From positions 33,341 to 97,340 of the forward strand of contig CALJIF010000026.1 in the NCBI GenBank assembly GCA_937974275.1: 64,000 nucleotides of DNA. Reading direction: 5' to 3'. Position 1 is the first letter of the stretch. The number at the start of each line of letters is the position of its first letter. A program made the position numbers and the translations under genes. The notes under the pieces were generated by a model. That model ran no database searches. It was given only the letters and a program-made list of their open reading frames with translations, and was not told the DNA's origin. Positions 1-8,103 of the stretch are shown in pieces. This DNA is from an uncultured Flavobacteriales bacterium. GTDB taxonomy: Bacteria > Bacteroidota > Bacteroidia > Palsa-965.

Positions 1-509
1 TCTCGGGTAAGTTTGCGAATCGTTATGCGGAAGTTTATCAGGAACGTTTTAATGCTGAAGAATCCAACTACCTCGTGTTCGGCCGTTACGCGGAAGGACG
101 AAAAGTTAACCCGCTTGAAGTAAATGATGCAATTGTATTTACGTGGGAGTATAACGCTGTAACAATTTATGGCAAGGACACGACTATCGCAATTACTGCA
201 GATCCCAACACTAAGTTTTTATTCAGTGGTCAACTACACATTTTAAATAATACCGGACAACCGCTCGTCTTAAAAAAAGGACAACACTTCAAGATAATGG
301 AAGTAAATTCGGAACCGGGCCATCCTTGTGAAACAGGCGGAGGCTCTGCTCCAACTACAAACGCCTTGTTTCAAATGAGTCCCGACTGGGCAATACAAGT
401 TGACTATCGCTGTAAATTAATGAAGCCTGTTGCTGTTGGCGCCAGTCGACCTACCGGACCGCTTGAAGAATTTAACGGAGTAATGACCGGAATTTTACGT
501 GTAAAATAA
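1..509 (+). CDS. Unknown protein, C-terminal part (5' end outside window)
   Basis: The reading frame is open from the left edge (first full codon at base 3) to the TAA at 507-509, giving about 168 residues of the C-terminus. A GTG at 75 is in frame, but in-frame coding continues upstream of it, so I take the gene as truncated by the window edge. The visible part is rich in aromatic, Thr and Gly residues, has no membrane segment and does not match a family I recognise; it may be a beta-rich secreted or envelope domain. The stop abuts the stop of the convergent kinase gene with no spacer. Confidence 0.6.
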   Translation, partial: SGKFANRYAEVYQERFNAEESNYLVFGRYAEGRKVNPLEVNDAIVFTWEYNAVTIYGKDTTIAITADPNTKFLFSGQLHILNNTGQPLVLKKGQHFKIMEVNSEPGHPCETGGGSAPTTNALFQMSPDWAIQVDYRCKLMKPVAVGASRPTGPLEEFNGVMTGILRVK

Positions 510-2231
510 TTAATGCAAACACGTCCTTTTTCCGAGAACAACACCTGATGCTTTGCAAGGTGCACAAGGTGCTTTAACCAATCCGTTTTCGCAACTCCTG
601 CAGTCTTCATACAAATAGCCCATTCCCTTACACACCGCACAACGCTGAATGTTGCCATTGGAGTCGCGCCAGATTGAATTGCCTTTGCATTCGTAACAGT
701 AGTTGCCCACTTTTCCTGCAGTACAATTAGGCACCTGACAAGGTTGTGTTGTAACCTTTCGTCCTAAGCACGTGCGACAAGGATTTTCGACAACATACTC
801 CTCCATTCCCGTCCCTTTGCATTTTATGCAATTCTTTAATTTTTCTTCCGCCTCCTTTTTCTCTCGCTCTTTAATTAGTTGCACCAGATCGAAGAACTCA
901 GCGCGCTTTGTCCCCAACTGTCCAGGCTTAATGGTATAACTACGTTCAATGATATCTGCCGGGTTTGCGCCAACAACTTTAATGACGTGATTCCCTGCAT
1001 CCAACGTAATGCGTTTTGCTTTATTAATTTCAAAACCACCTAGCGGTCGATTATTGACAATTAAAGATGCCATTGCATTTGTTGTTGCATCAATAATAAA
1101 ATACCGCGGCTGTTCGGGATTGGGTTGTGGCTCGGAAACCACCACAGGCGGCGCTTGCGGAGCGCTGTCTATTACAATTGGCTTGGCCGTGTCGGTGATA
1201 ACAGAATCTTTTTTGACAGGCAATTTCGCAACACCAGGTTGTTTAACATCTCTATTCCACCACAAAAAAATTGCCGATGTTACCAGCAGCAATGCCACCG
1301 CAGCAATCGCATATTTTTTAAAGTTGCTTTTGCGAGTGATTGCCGGTTGTGTTGTTCTTGGGGCAGGCCGCACATCTGCAACTGTAGTTGAATTTCCGGG
1401 AAGCAAACTTCTCAACTCTTTTGCTGATCCGATTCGTGAAGCAGCATGTTTAACCAAACACGCTTTCAACAATGTATGATATTCTTTCGGAGCGCGTTGA
1501 ATACGTTCGTCGATATCTGCATTCAACAAATACGAAACCGCTTTTTCCGAAACGCCATCCGAGCCGGAATTCAATAATTTCTCTCCGGTTATTAATTCAA
1601 ATGCTAATGCACCGAAAGCCCACAAATCCACTTTATGCGTGATACTCTCTCCTTCACCATATTTTTTTAAATCGAATTGTTCGGGCGCCATATAGTCCAG
1701 CGTTCCTACAAGCCCAACAGTTGCAGTTCCTCCGCTATTCATCACTTTGCTGATGCCGAAATCGGTAATTTTTGCAACGGCATCGCCATCGTTCACCTGC
1801 ACTAAAATATTTTGTGGTTTAAGGTCACGGTGAATAATGTTACTCTTATGCAGGTAGGCAATACCACGAAGAATATCGTCCAACATCTTATTCAACGTAG
1901 CCTGATCTTTATTCTCCGCAAGAAAATCCTTCACTTCCCCGCCATTGATGTACTCCATAATACCCACTTGAATTTTTATCGGGGTACCGTGAATAGAATT
2001 GGTGTCGTATTCCGTTACATCATAATAGCGCACGACGTTGGGGTGATTCAATTGTATAACGCGCTTGATTTCTTCGAGAATCGTGTAACGTTGTTGCGTT
2101 TCGGCAGTAAAAAACTTAAGTGCAACAGGGCGCTCCAATAACGTGTCGTACGCCATAAATACTTTGGCGAATCCTCCTTTTCCCAAAAGATCTTTTTCGG
2201 GATTATATCGATAGCGATCCTTAAATTGCAT
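510..2231 (-). CDS. Membrane Ser/Thr protein kinase with cysteine-rich C-terminal tail
   Basis: A Hanks-type kinase of 573 residues that should phosphorylate Ser/Thr on protein targets. The kinase domain spans about residues 9-277: a Gly-rich loop at 17-22, the ATP-binding Lys in VALKF (K39), HRDLKPQN at 134-141, DFG at 157-159 and APE at 182-184, so all key catalytic residues are present. One membrane helix follows at about 306-325. The outer part has a PEGA-like stretch (about 376-433), a charged helix (450-466), and a Cys-rich tail (468-571) with repeated CxxCxG-type pairs resembling DnaJ zinc-finger repeats. Membrane topology predicts the tail outside the cytoplasm, which is unusual for zinc fingers. 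Its partner is unknown. A TATCTTTA box ends four bases before the ATG. Confidence 0.9.
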   Translation of the reverse strand: MQFKDRYRYNPEKDLLGKGGFAKVFMAYDTLLERPVALKFFTAETQQRYTILEEIKRVIQLNHPNVVRYYDVTEYDTNSIHGTPIKIQVGIMEYINGGEVKDFLAENKDQATLNKMLDDILRGIAYLHKSNIIHRDLKPQNILVQVNDGDAVAKITDFGISKVMNSGGTATVGLVGTLDYMAPEQFDLKKYGEGESITHKVDLWAFGALAFELITGEKLLNSGSDGVSEKAVSYLLNADIDERIQRAPKEYHTLLKACLVKHAASRIGSAKELRSLLPGNSTTVADVRPAPRTTQPAITRKSNFKKYAIAAVALLLVTSAIFLWWNRDVKQPGVAKLPVKKDSVITDTAKPIVIDSAPQAPPVVVSEPQPNPEQPRYFIIDATTNAMASLIVNNRPLGGFEINKAKRITLDAGNHVIKVVGANPADIIERSYTIKPGQLGTKRAEFFDLVQLIKEREKKEAEEKLKNCIKCKGTGMEEYVVENPCRTCLGRKVTTQPCQVPNCTAGKVGNYCYECKGNSIWRDSNGNIQRCAVCKGMGYLYEDCRSCENGLVKAPCAPCKASGVVLGKRTCLH

Positions 2232-2235
2232 GCTG

Positions 2236-2243
2236 TAAAGATA
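2236..2243 (-). promoter_or_regulatory. -7 promoter box of the kinase gene
   Basis: On the minus strand this reads TATCTTTA, one mismatch from the Bacteroidota -7 consensus TAnnTTTG. Only four bases lie between it and the kinase ATG at 2231, so the mRNA would be leaderless or almost so. No clear -33 TTTG is seen. Confidence 0.4.
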
Positions 2244-2302
2244 TATGCAAGTTACAGACCAAGATTCACGCCAACGGAATTACGTCGTAAATTAAATCAT
2301 CC

Positions 2303-2812
2303 ATGAAAAAACTATTTGCACTACTTGCACTAAGTGTTTTGGGATTTACCGTGCAAGCTGATGAGCCCGGAAACTACGAGCCTTTTACGCTGGAAGTATA
2401 TTTCGGCAAAGTGTTTAATAATTATGAAGTGATTCGTATAAGCCGCACGTGGTGGCGCGGTGAACCAAGTCAACCGGACACAAGCGTTGTAGCTCCGGGC
2501 TCCTCCTCCACAACAGAATTAACGCCTTCTCAGGGCTACGCTTCCTGGTTATACGTGCGAAATGCCGCAGGTAAAAAGACAGATTCTCTGGAGTTAACTA
2601 CAGATCAAAACACCACATTTACGATAGATTCCATCGGTGTTTCAGGAAAAATACACTACCGCGTTTCAGGATTTAAACAAAATGAAATCGATTTGCCTGT
2701 CGTGGGGCCGGTAAATAAAACGTCAATGTTGCTCCTGATTCTGGCTGCTGTTGCATTGGTTTCATTTGCTTTTTTCTGGAGTTGGAAGAGAATTAAGTCG
2801 CCTTTACCATGA
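2303..2812 (+). CDS. Small exported membrane-anchored protein of unknown function
   Basis: A 169-residue protein with a clear N-terminal signal peptide (cleavage near QADEPG, about residue 19). A soluble extracytoplasmic domain of about 110 residues follows. A C-terminal membrane helix (about 142-161) is followed by basic residues WKRIK, giving an outside-in single-pass anchor. I recognise no catalytic motif. Its stop codon overlaps the ATG of the next gene (ATGA at 2809-2812), so it is translationally coupled to the retropepsin-like protein and probably works with it. Confidence 0.75.
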   Translation: MKKLFALLALSVLGFTVQADEPGNYEPFTLEVYFGKVFNNYEVIRISRTWWRGEPSQPDTSVVAPGSSSTTELTPSQGYASWLYVRNAAGKKTDSLELTTDQNTTFTIDSIGVSGKIHYRVSGFKQNEIDLPVVGPVNKTSMLLLILAAVALVSFAFFWSWKRIKSPLP

Positions 2813-4071
2813 ATAAATTTGCTCTACTGCTGTGTGCTACACTGTGCTGGTGTAACGCAAAAAGCCAACACGCCGGGACATTGCACCGTCAGCTTGTGAA
2901 TTCGGAATTTTTCATGTTTCGTGATTCACTATCGGTATATGCCCCACATCTAAGCAGCGACGACAAAAACTACTTCTCGTGCTGGGAAGCCTCGCTTTTT
3001 CAACCTTCCAACTTTGCGAATAGCATCATTGATAGCACGCTGACACATTCGAGCCTGCACGATTCCTTGCGTTTGGACTTATTAATGCTTCGCGCCCAAA
3101 ACAGTTTCAGAGCAACACAATATGCCGCCGCCGACTCAGTCACGGATATTATTTTATCGGAATACAAGTCGTATTTAACGCCGAATGAACTCACTGAAAT
3201 GAACAATTTCAGCACAATCACTAAGGCAACTAAGAGTACACCCGCACAGCGTGTGCAACGCAATGGTACCGTTACCATCAAATTTCATCGTGATATCGCT
3301 CAGGAAATAAAAGTTCCCGTAAAGGTTAATGAGCGTAAAACTGATTTCATCTTTGATACCGGCGCAAACATTTCTGCAATTAGTGCTTCCGAGGCTAAAC
3401 GCATGCAATTAAGAATGCTGGGGGCAACAATGCGTGTGGCTACTTCATCACGAGCCGGGGTTAACGCAGAACTTGCGGTGTGCGACAAACTAGAACTTGG
3501 CGACGCCATATTTTTTAATGTCCTGTTTATCGTTCTGCCTGATGCGGATCTGAAATTTGTGGGCGGTTTGTACAAAATCAGAGGCATCATCGGAATGCCT
3601 GTCATTCAGCAATTGGAGGAGATTCAAATTCATGATAACGGCACCATTGTCAGTCCGGAAAAAACAACTTCATCTCCTGTTCGAAATTTAGGATTCATGG
3701 GTAACATGCCGTTCATTGCGGCAACTTTTTTCGGAAGTACGCATGCCTATGTATTTGATACCGGTGCCGGTGTTTCCGTTTTCAATTCACGATTCATTGC
3801 GGCATACAACGATTCATTAGGAAAAACAAAGACATCCGAAGGGAAAATTGGAGGAGCCGGAGGAACGCAAAAAACAAAATTGATTCGATTCAATCACGCA
3901 CGATACGAAATTGGTGGAACAAACGGCATTTTGAAAACAGGTATCGCGCAAGTCAATCCCGGAGAAGACGCGTTGAGCACCTTGTACGGTATTTTGGGAG
4001 AAGATATTTTAGTGCCCTGGAAAGTTGTGACTATGAATTTCAAAGAAGGATTCGTCTTATTGCAGAAATAG
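2809..4071 (+). CDS. Retropepsin-like aspartic protease family protein (two DTG motifs)
   Basis: A 420-residue exported protein. A signal peptide (residues 1-19, ending CNAKSQ) is followed by a helical region of about 125 residues and then two retropepsin-like halves. Each half has the flap/active-site signature: FDTGANIS with DTG at 183-185 and FDTGAGVS with DTG at 317-319. Two DTG motifs in one chain suggest a pepsin-like pseudo-dimer that supplies both catalytic aspartates. A glycine-rich IRGIIGMP segment follows the first half, as in retropepsin-type folds. The likely place of action is the periplasm. It is coupled by a 4-base overlap to the upstream membrane protein. The substrate is unknown. 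Confidence 0.8.
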   Translation: MNKFALLLCATLCWCNAKSQHAGTLHRQLVNSEFFMFRDSLSVYAPHLSSDDKNYFSCWEASLFQPSNFANSIIDSTLTHSSLHDSLRLDLLMLRAQNSFRATQYAAADSVTDIILSEYKSYLTPNELTEMNNFSTITKATKSTPAQRVQRNGTVTIKFHRDIAQEIKVPVKVNERKTDFIFDTGANISAISASEAKRMQLRMLGATMRVATSSRAGVNAELAVCDKLELGDAIFFNVLFIVLPDADLKFVGGLYKIRGIIGMPVIQQLEEIQIHDNGTIVSPEKTTSSPVRNLGFMGNMPFIAATFFGSTHAYVFDTGAGVSVFNSRFIAAYNDSLGKTKTSEGKIGGAGGTQKTKLIRFNHARYEIGGTNGILKTGIAQVNPGEDALSTLYGILGEDILVPWKVVTMNFKEGFVLLQK

Positions 4072-4161
4072 TTTCACGGTGTAATTCCCGCAGCATTATT
4101 GCGATTATTCCCCCTACTTTCGGACTCGTCGAAAAACCAAATTACGGTAACGAATATGCCT

Positions 4162-4169
4162 TATATTCG
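4162..4169 (+). promoter_or_regulatory. Possible -7 box of the crotonase gene
   Basis: TATATTCG fits TAnnTT(T/C)G, a variant of the Bacteroidota -7 box also seen before the dUTPase gene. It ends 16 bases before the ATG at 4186. No convincing -33 element is visible. Confidence 0.3.
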
Positions 4170-4185
4170 CCCCGTTAAATAAATT

Positions 4186-4971
4186 ATGATCATGAATTAT
4201 CAGAATATCCTATTGACAGTTGAAGGTGGAATTTGCACGTTAACGGTAAATCGTCCGGACAAATTAAATGCATTGAATCAAGCCACCATGAGTGAACTTG
4301 AACAAGCGTTTCAACATATTATCGCGAACCCTGAGATCAAAGGTGTAATTGTAACGGGATCAGGAAGTAAGTCGTTTGTAGCAGGAGCTGACATTTCTGA
4401 ATTTGTAGGATTGGATCAGGCCGGCGGTCGTGCTTTTTCCGAAAAAGGAAATGCCATTTTCAAAATGATTGAAATGTGTCCGAAGCCTGTAATTGCGGCA
4501 GTAAATGGGTATGCGTTGGGTGGCGGTTGCGAACTGGCGATGGCCTGCCATATGCGTATTGCTTCTGAAGCGGCTCGTTTTGGTCAACCGGAAGTAAATC
4601 TTGGTTTGATCCCGGGATACGGCGGAACACAGCGCTTAACACAACACATTGGGCGTGGTCGTGCAACAGAATTGTTAATGACCGGAGATATTATCAGCGC
4701 TGCAGACGCATACCGCGTGGGACTGTGCAACTATCTGGTAAAACCCGAAGAGTTGATCGCGAAATGCGTTGAAATTCTCCAGAAAATCATCACCAAAGCA
4801 CCTTTCGCGGTAAGTGAAATCGTGAAATGTGTGGATGCGCACTACAAAGACGGGACTGATGGTTTTGAATTCGAAATCGATTCGTTCGGGCGTTGCTGCG
4901 GTACGGAAGACTTTAAAGAAGGCGCAGCGGCCTTCCTGGAAAAACGAAAAGCGGCCTTTACCGGCAAATAA
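4186..4971 (+). CDS. Enoyl-CoA hydratase/isomerase (crotonase family)
   Basis: A 261-residue protein of normal length for a crotonase, expected to hydrate trans-2-enoyl-CoA in fatty-acid or short-chain acyl-CoA metabolism. The oxyanion-hole segment SFVAGADISEF (about 63-73) and the active-site region GGGCELAM are present. The two catalytic glutamates are E116 and E136, twenty residues apart as in the rat enzyme (E144/E164). Two start codons are possible, ATG at 4186 and ATG at 4192; I keep the first, and the second costs only two residues. The gene stands alone and ends at a strong terminator. Confidence 0.93.
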   Translation: MIMNYQNILLTVEGGICTLTVNRPDKLNALNQATMSELEQAFQHIIANPEIKGVIVTGSGSKSFVAGADISEFVGLDQAGGRAFSEKGNAIFKMIEMCPKPVIAAVNGYALGGGCELAMACHMRIASEAARFGQPEVNLGLIPGYGGTQRLTQHIGRGRATELLMTGDIISAADAYRVGLCNYLVKPEELIAKCVEILQKIITKAPFAVSEIVKCVDAHYKDGTDGFEFEIDSFGRCCGTEDFKEGAAAFLEKRKAAFTGK

Positions 4972-4975
4972 TATC

Positions 4976-5004
4976 AGGCGGACAACATGTCCGCCTTTCT
5001 TTTG
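4976..5004 (+). terminator. Intrinsic terminator after the crotonase gene
   Basis: A nine-base-pair perfect stem AGGCGGACA/TGTCCGCCT with a three-base loop is followed by TTCTTTTG. It lies six bases after the stop codon. Confidence 0.8.
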
Positions 5005-5103
5005 CCCATTGATTTTCAACGCTCAGCGGTTCAAAACCTCCCGAAACAACATTCTTGAGGCTTGACTTTTTCAGTGATCTTCGTTAATTGGAGGTTATCT
5101 GTC

Positions 5104-6612
5104 TTGAACGCACTTAGAAAATTAGCAGGGCAAACTGCTGTGTACGGATTAAGCACCATTGTCGGGCGACTGCTCAACTATGCGCTGGTGCCGTTCTATA
5201 CGTACATTTTCGGTGCACCATCCGACTTCGGCACAAACGCAGAGTTCTACGCCTACATCTCGTTTTTCAATATCATTTTCACCTACGGTATGGAAACCGC
5301 GTTGTTTCACTTTTCGGCACACACACCCGACAAAGAACGCGTGTACAGCACAGCTTTACGTTCTTTGCTAATTTCTACTGCTGTTCTCTCGCTGCCGTTT
5401 TTATTTTTCGCCGATTCCATTGCAAGCACTCTTCGTTATCCTGGTCATGCAGATTTTGTGGTTTGGGCCATTCTCATTATTGCAACAGATGCCATAGCAG
5501 CTATTCCTTTCGCTAAACTGCGCGAAGAGAATAAAGCAGCTCGTTTCGCCGGAATTAAATTCCTAAATATTCTGGTGAATTTGAGTCTCAACTTTTTCTT
5601 CATCGGATATTGTAAGCACGCTTACGAAAATAATCCGGGCTCTTTTGCAGCAGGCATTTACGATCCGAACATCGGTATTGGTTACGCGTTTTTAGCAAAC
5701 CTAATTGCCAATGCTATCACTTTGGTATTGCTGTCGGGAGAATTGGGGCGTGTGCGCGGTGCATTTGACAGTGAATTATTTAAAAAGATGCTGCGCTATG
5801 CATTGCCATTGCTTATTGTAGGCCTTGCCGGAATGGCGAATGAAACACTGGATAGAATTCTTTTGAAGTACTTGCTGCCTGAAGGAATTGGTGAAACGCA
5901 AGTGGGCATTTATGGCGCCTGCTACAAAATTTCTATTCTCATGACGATATTCATTCAGGCGTTTCGTTATGCGGCAGAACCTTTTTTCTTCGCAAAACAA
6001 AAAGAAGAAAATGCAAGAGCGATGTACGCAGATGTCATGTTGTGGTTTGTGTTGTTTTGTCTTGTGATCTTTTTGGGCACCACAGTAAATCTATCGTGGA
6101 TTCAATATTTTGTGGGCGAGGCGTATCGTGTTGGATTAGGTGTTGTTCCAATTCTAATGTTGGCGAATTTGTTTCTCGGCATGTACTTTAACCTTTCTAT
6201 CTGGTACAAACTAACAGGGCGCACACAATTCGGAATGTGGTTAACCACAGCAGGTGCTATAATCACAATTACTTTAAACACTTGGTGGATTCCCATGCAA
6301 AACGAGTGGATTGGCGGTTATATGGGATCTGCATGGGCAACGTTGCTGTGTTATGGAAGTATGATGGTAGCTTCTTACTTTATCGGCCAGAAGTTTTATC
6401 CGGTCGCATATCCGGTTTCTAAAATTCTATTTTACATCCTGCTTGCCGTAATACTTTACATCGTATATCGCATTGTTGCTCCTGATTCATTTTTGATTAA
6501 TCTGATTACCGGCAACATTATGCTGGTGCTTTTTTTGAGTGTCTTGTGGATGCGGGAAAAGCCTTTAAAGTTGCTGGCGCGCAGTAGAGCTTCAAAATCA
6601 CCTAACCTCTAA
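5104..6612 (+). CDS. Polysaccharide flippase (Wzx/MOP superfamily)
   Basis: A polytopic membrane protein of about 502 residues with roughly 12-14 hydrophobic segments. It belongs to the oligosaccharidyl-lipid flippases that move lipid-linked sugars across the inner membrane for O-antigen or capsule assembly. The frame is open upstream to a TTG at 5062, but the family-typical N-terminus begins with the amphipathic stretch LRKLAGQTAVYGL, so I choose TTG at 5104. A GGAGG lies about eight bases ahead of it and a TTCG-ending -7-like sequence lies further upstream. The order flippase, dUTPase, nucleotidyltransferase, TPR lipoprotein, DUF4292, EnvC is one I know from Bacteroidota genomes. Confidence 0.88.
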   Translation: MNALRKLAGQTAVYGLSTIVGRLLNYALVPFYTYIFGAPSDFGTNAEFYAYISFFNIIFTYGMETALFHFSAHTPDKERVYSTALRSLLISTAVLSLPFLFFADSIASTLRYPGHADFVVWAILIIATDAIAAIPFAKLREENKAARFAGIKFLNILVNLSLNFFFIGYCKHAYENNPGSFAAGIYDPNIGIGYAFLANLIANAITLVLLSGELGRVRGAFDSELFKKMLRYALPLLIVGLAGMANETLDRILLKYLLPEGIGETQVGIYGACYKISILMTIFIQAFRYAAEPFFFAKQKEENARAMYADVMLWFVLFCLVIFLGTTVNLSWIQYFVGEAYRVGLGVVPILMLANLFLGMYFNLSIWYKLTGRTQFGMWLTTAGAIITITLNTWWIPMQNEWIGGYMGSAWATLLCYGSMMVASYFIGQKFYPVAYPVSKILFYILLAVILYIVYRIVAPDSFLINLITGNIMLVLFLSVLWMREKPLKLLARSRASKSPNL

Positions 6613-6618
6613 AATCGG

Positions 6619-6626
6619 TAACTTCG
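6619..6626 (+). promoter_or_regulatory. Possible -7 box of the dut gene
   Basis: TAACTTCG fits TAnnTT(T/C)G and ends four bases before the dut ATG. It would give a leaderless transcript inside the flippase-to-EnvC gene run. Confidence 0.3.
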
Positions 6627-6630
6627 CAAG

Positions 6631-7068
6631 ATGATAAAAGTACCCGTAATTAACCGCTCCAAACACGCTTTACCGGCGTATGCAACCGGTGCCGCAGCAG
6701 GACTCGATTTGCGCGCTACACTGGACGAATCCGTAACATTAGCACCGCTGCAACGTGCCCTGATTCCAACCGGACTTTACATTGAACTACCCGTTGGTTA
6801 CGAAGCGCAAGTGCGACCACGAAGCGGACTTGCAGCCAAAAACGGCATTACCGTTCTGAATAGTCCCGGAACAATTGACGCAGATTATCGCGGGGAAATC
6901 AAAGTAATTCTGGTCAACCTTTCTAATGAACCTTTTGTGGTGCAGGATGGTGAACGCATTGCGCAACTCGTGATTGCAAAACATGAACAAATAACGTGGC
7001 AAGAAACGGATCAGCTCAACGAATCAGAGCGCGGGTCGGGTGGATTTGGTCACACAGGAAAACAATAA
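6631..7068 (+). CDS. dut: dUTP diphosphatase
   Basis: Hydrolyses dUTP to dUMP and pyrophosphate, keeping uracil out of DNA and supplying dTMP synthesis; the family forms homotrimers. All five conserved motifs are visible in 145 residues: AGLDLRA (23-29), RPRSGLA (62-68), [11 protein letters not shown] (80-90) with the catalytic aspartate region, RIAQLV (109-114), and the Gly-rich [10 protein letters not shown] (134-143) that closes over the substrate. Length is typical of bacterial Dut. It lies 18 bases after the flippase and 22 bases before the nucleotidyltransferase, in one orientation. Confidence 0.96.
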   Translation: MIKVPVINRSKHALPAYATGAAAGLDLRATLDESVTLAPLQRALIPTGLYIELPVGYEAQVRPRSGLAAKNGITVLNSPGTIDADYRGEIKVILVNLSNEPFVVQDGERIAQLVIAKHEQITWQETDQLNESERGSGGFGHTGKQ

Positions 7069-7090
7069 CACAACTGTTTAAGTAGAGCTT

Positions 7091-8098
7091 ATGAAAATTA
7101 TTATTCCAATGGCAGGTATGGGCAAACGCATGCGCCCTCACACATTAACGGTACCAAAGCCGCTTGTGCCAATTGCCGGGAAACCTATCGTGCAAAGACT
7201 TGTAGAAGACATTACAAAAGTGTGCAACGAAAAGGTGGAAGAAATTGCATTCATCATCGGGCCTTCGTTTGGTGCAGAAGTAGAAAAAATGTTGACCGGC
7301 ATTGCCGGAGATTTAGGGGCAAAAGGCAGCATCTGGTATCAGGAAGAAGCGCTGGGAACTGCGCATGCCATTTTGTGCGCAGCTCCGGTATTGGAAGGCA
7401 ACGTTGTTGTTGCGTTCGCAGATACGCTATTCAAGGCTGACTTCAAGATGGACACAACGCGGGAAGGAATTATCTGGGTGCAAAAAATTGAAGATCCACG
7501 CGCGTTTGGTGTAGTGAAATTGGATCACTCCGGTAACATTACCGACTTTGTAGAAAAGCCGCAAACTTTTGTAAGTGACCTCGCTATCATCGGTATTTAC
7601 TACTTTAAAGATGGAGCGTATCTCCGCAGTGAACTACAATATTTGCTCGACAACGACATTCGCGACAAAGGAGAATTCCAATTGACCAACGCTTTGGAAA
7701 ACATGAAAACCAAGGGCACAAAATTCGCTCCGGGAAAGGTTACCGAATGGTTGGATTGCGGCAACAAAGATGCAACTGTTTACACCAACCAGCGTTATCT
7801 TGAATTTATCTCCAATTCGAAGGAGCTAAAAGGAGATGGTGTTGTGCTGGAAAACACAACAGTCATTGAACCCTGTTACATTGGCAACGGAGCGCATATT
7901 GTCAATAGTGTTATCGGTCCTCACGTTTCTGTTGGAGCAGGAACGCGAATAGAAAGCAGCGTTATTTCAAATTCAATCATTCAGACGCACTCCAAAATCA
8001 AAGATGCGCGCATTGCTAATTCTATGATTGGGAATTACGCCGAAATACATGGAAAAGCTCTTGATTTGAGTGTTGGTGATTATAACATTATTAAATAG
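7091..8098 (+). CDS. Sugar-phosphate nucleotidyltransferase with beta-helix tail
   Basis: A 335-residue NTP-transferase that activates a sugar-1-phosphate to an NDP-sugar for cell-surface glycan synthesis. The N-terminal Rossmann-like domain carries the nucleotide-binding GMGKRMRPHT (9-18) and the KPLVPIAGKP motif. A GTAHA segment comes near residue 96 and a VEKP segment near 156. The C-terminal 80 residues hold hexapeptide-type repeats (IGNGAHIVNSVIG, ISNSIIQ and similar) of a left-handed beta helix, as in RmlA/GlmU-like enzymes. The exact sugar cannot be read from sequence; glucose-1-phosphate thymidylyltransferase or a mannose-1-phosphate enzyme are both possible. Confidence 0.88.
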   Translation: MKIIIPMAGMGKRMRPHTLTVPKPLVPIAGKPIVQRLVEDITKVCNEKVEEIAFIIGPSFGAEVEKMLTGIAGDLGAKGSIWYQEEALGTAHAILCAAPVLEGNVVVAFADTLFKADFKMDTTREGIIWVQKIEDPRAFGVVKLDHSGNITDFVEKPQTFVSDLAIIGIYYFKDGAYLRSELQYLLDNDIRDKGEFQLTNALENMKTKGTKFAPGKVTEWLDCGNKDATVYTNQRYLEFISNSKELKGDGVVLENTTVIEPCYIGNGAHIVNSVIGPHVSVGAGTRIESSVISNSIIQTHSKIKDARIANSMIGNYAEIHGKALDLSVGDYNIIK

Positions 8099-8103
8099 TA
8101 AGC

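Noticed and set aside
5062..5103. TTG start for the flippase
   Set aside because: The family-typical N-terminus begins near 5104, and a -7-like sequence and GGAGG lie between the two codons.
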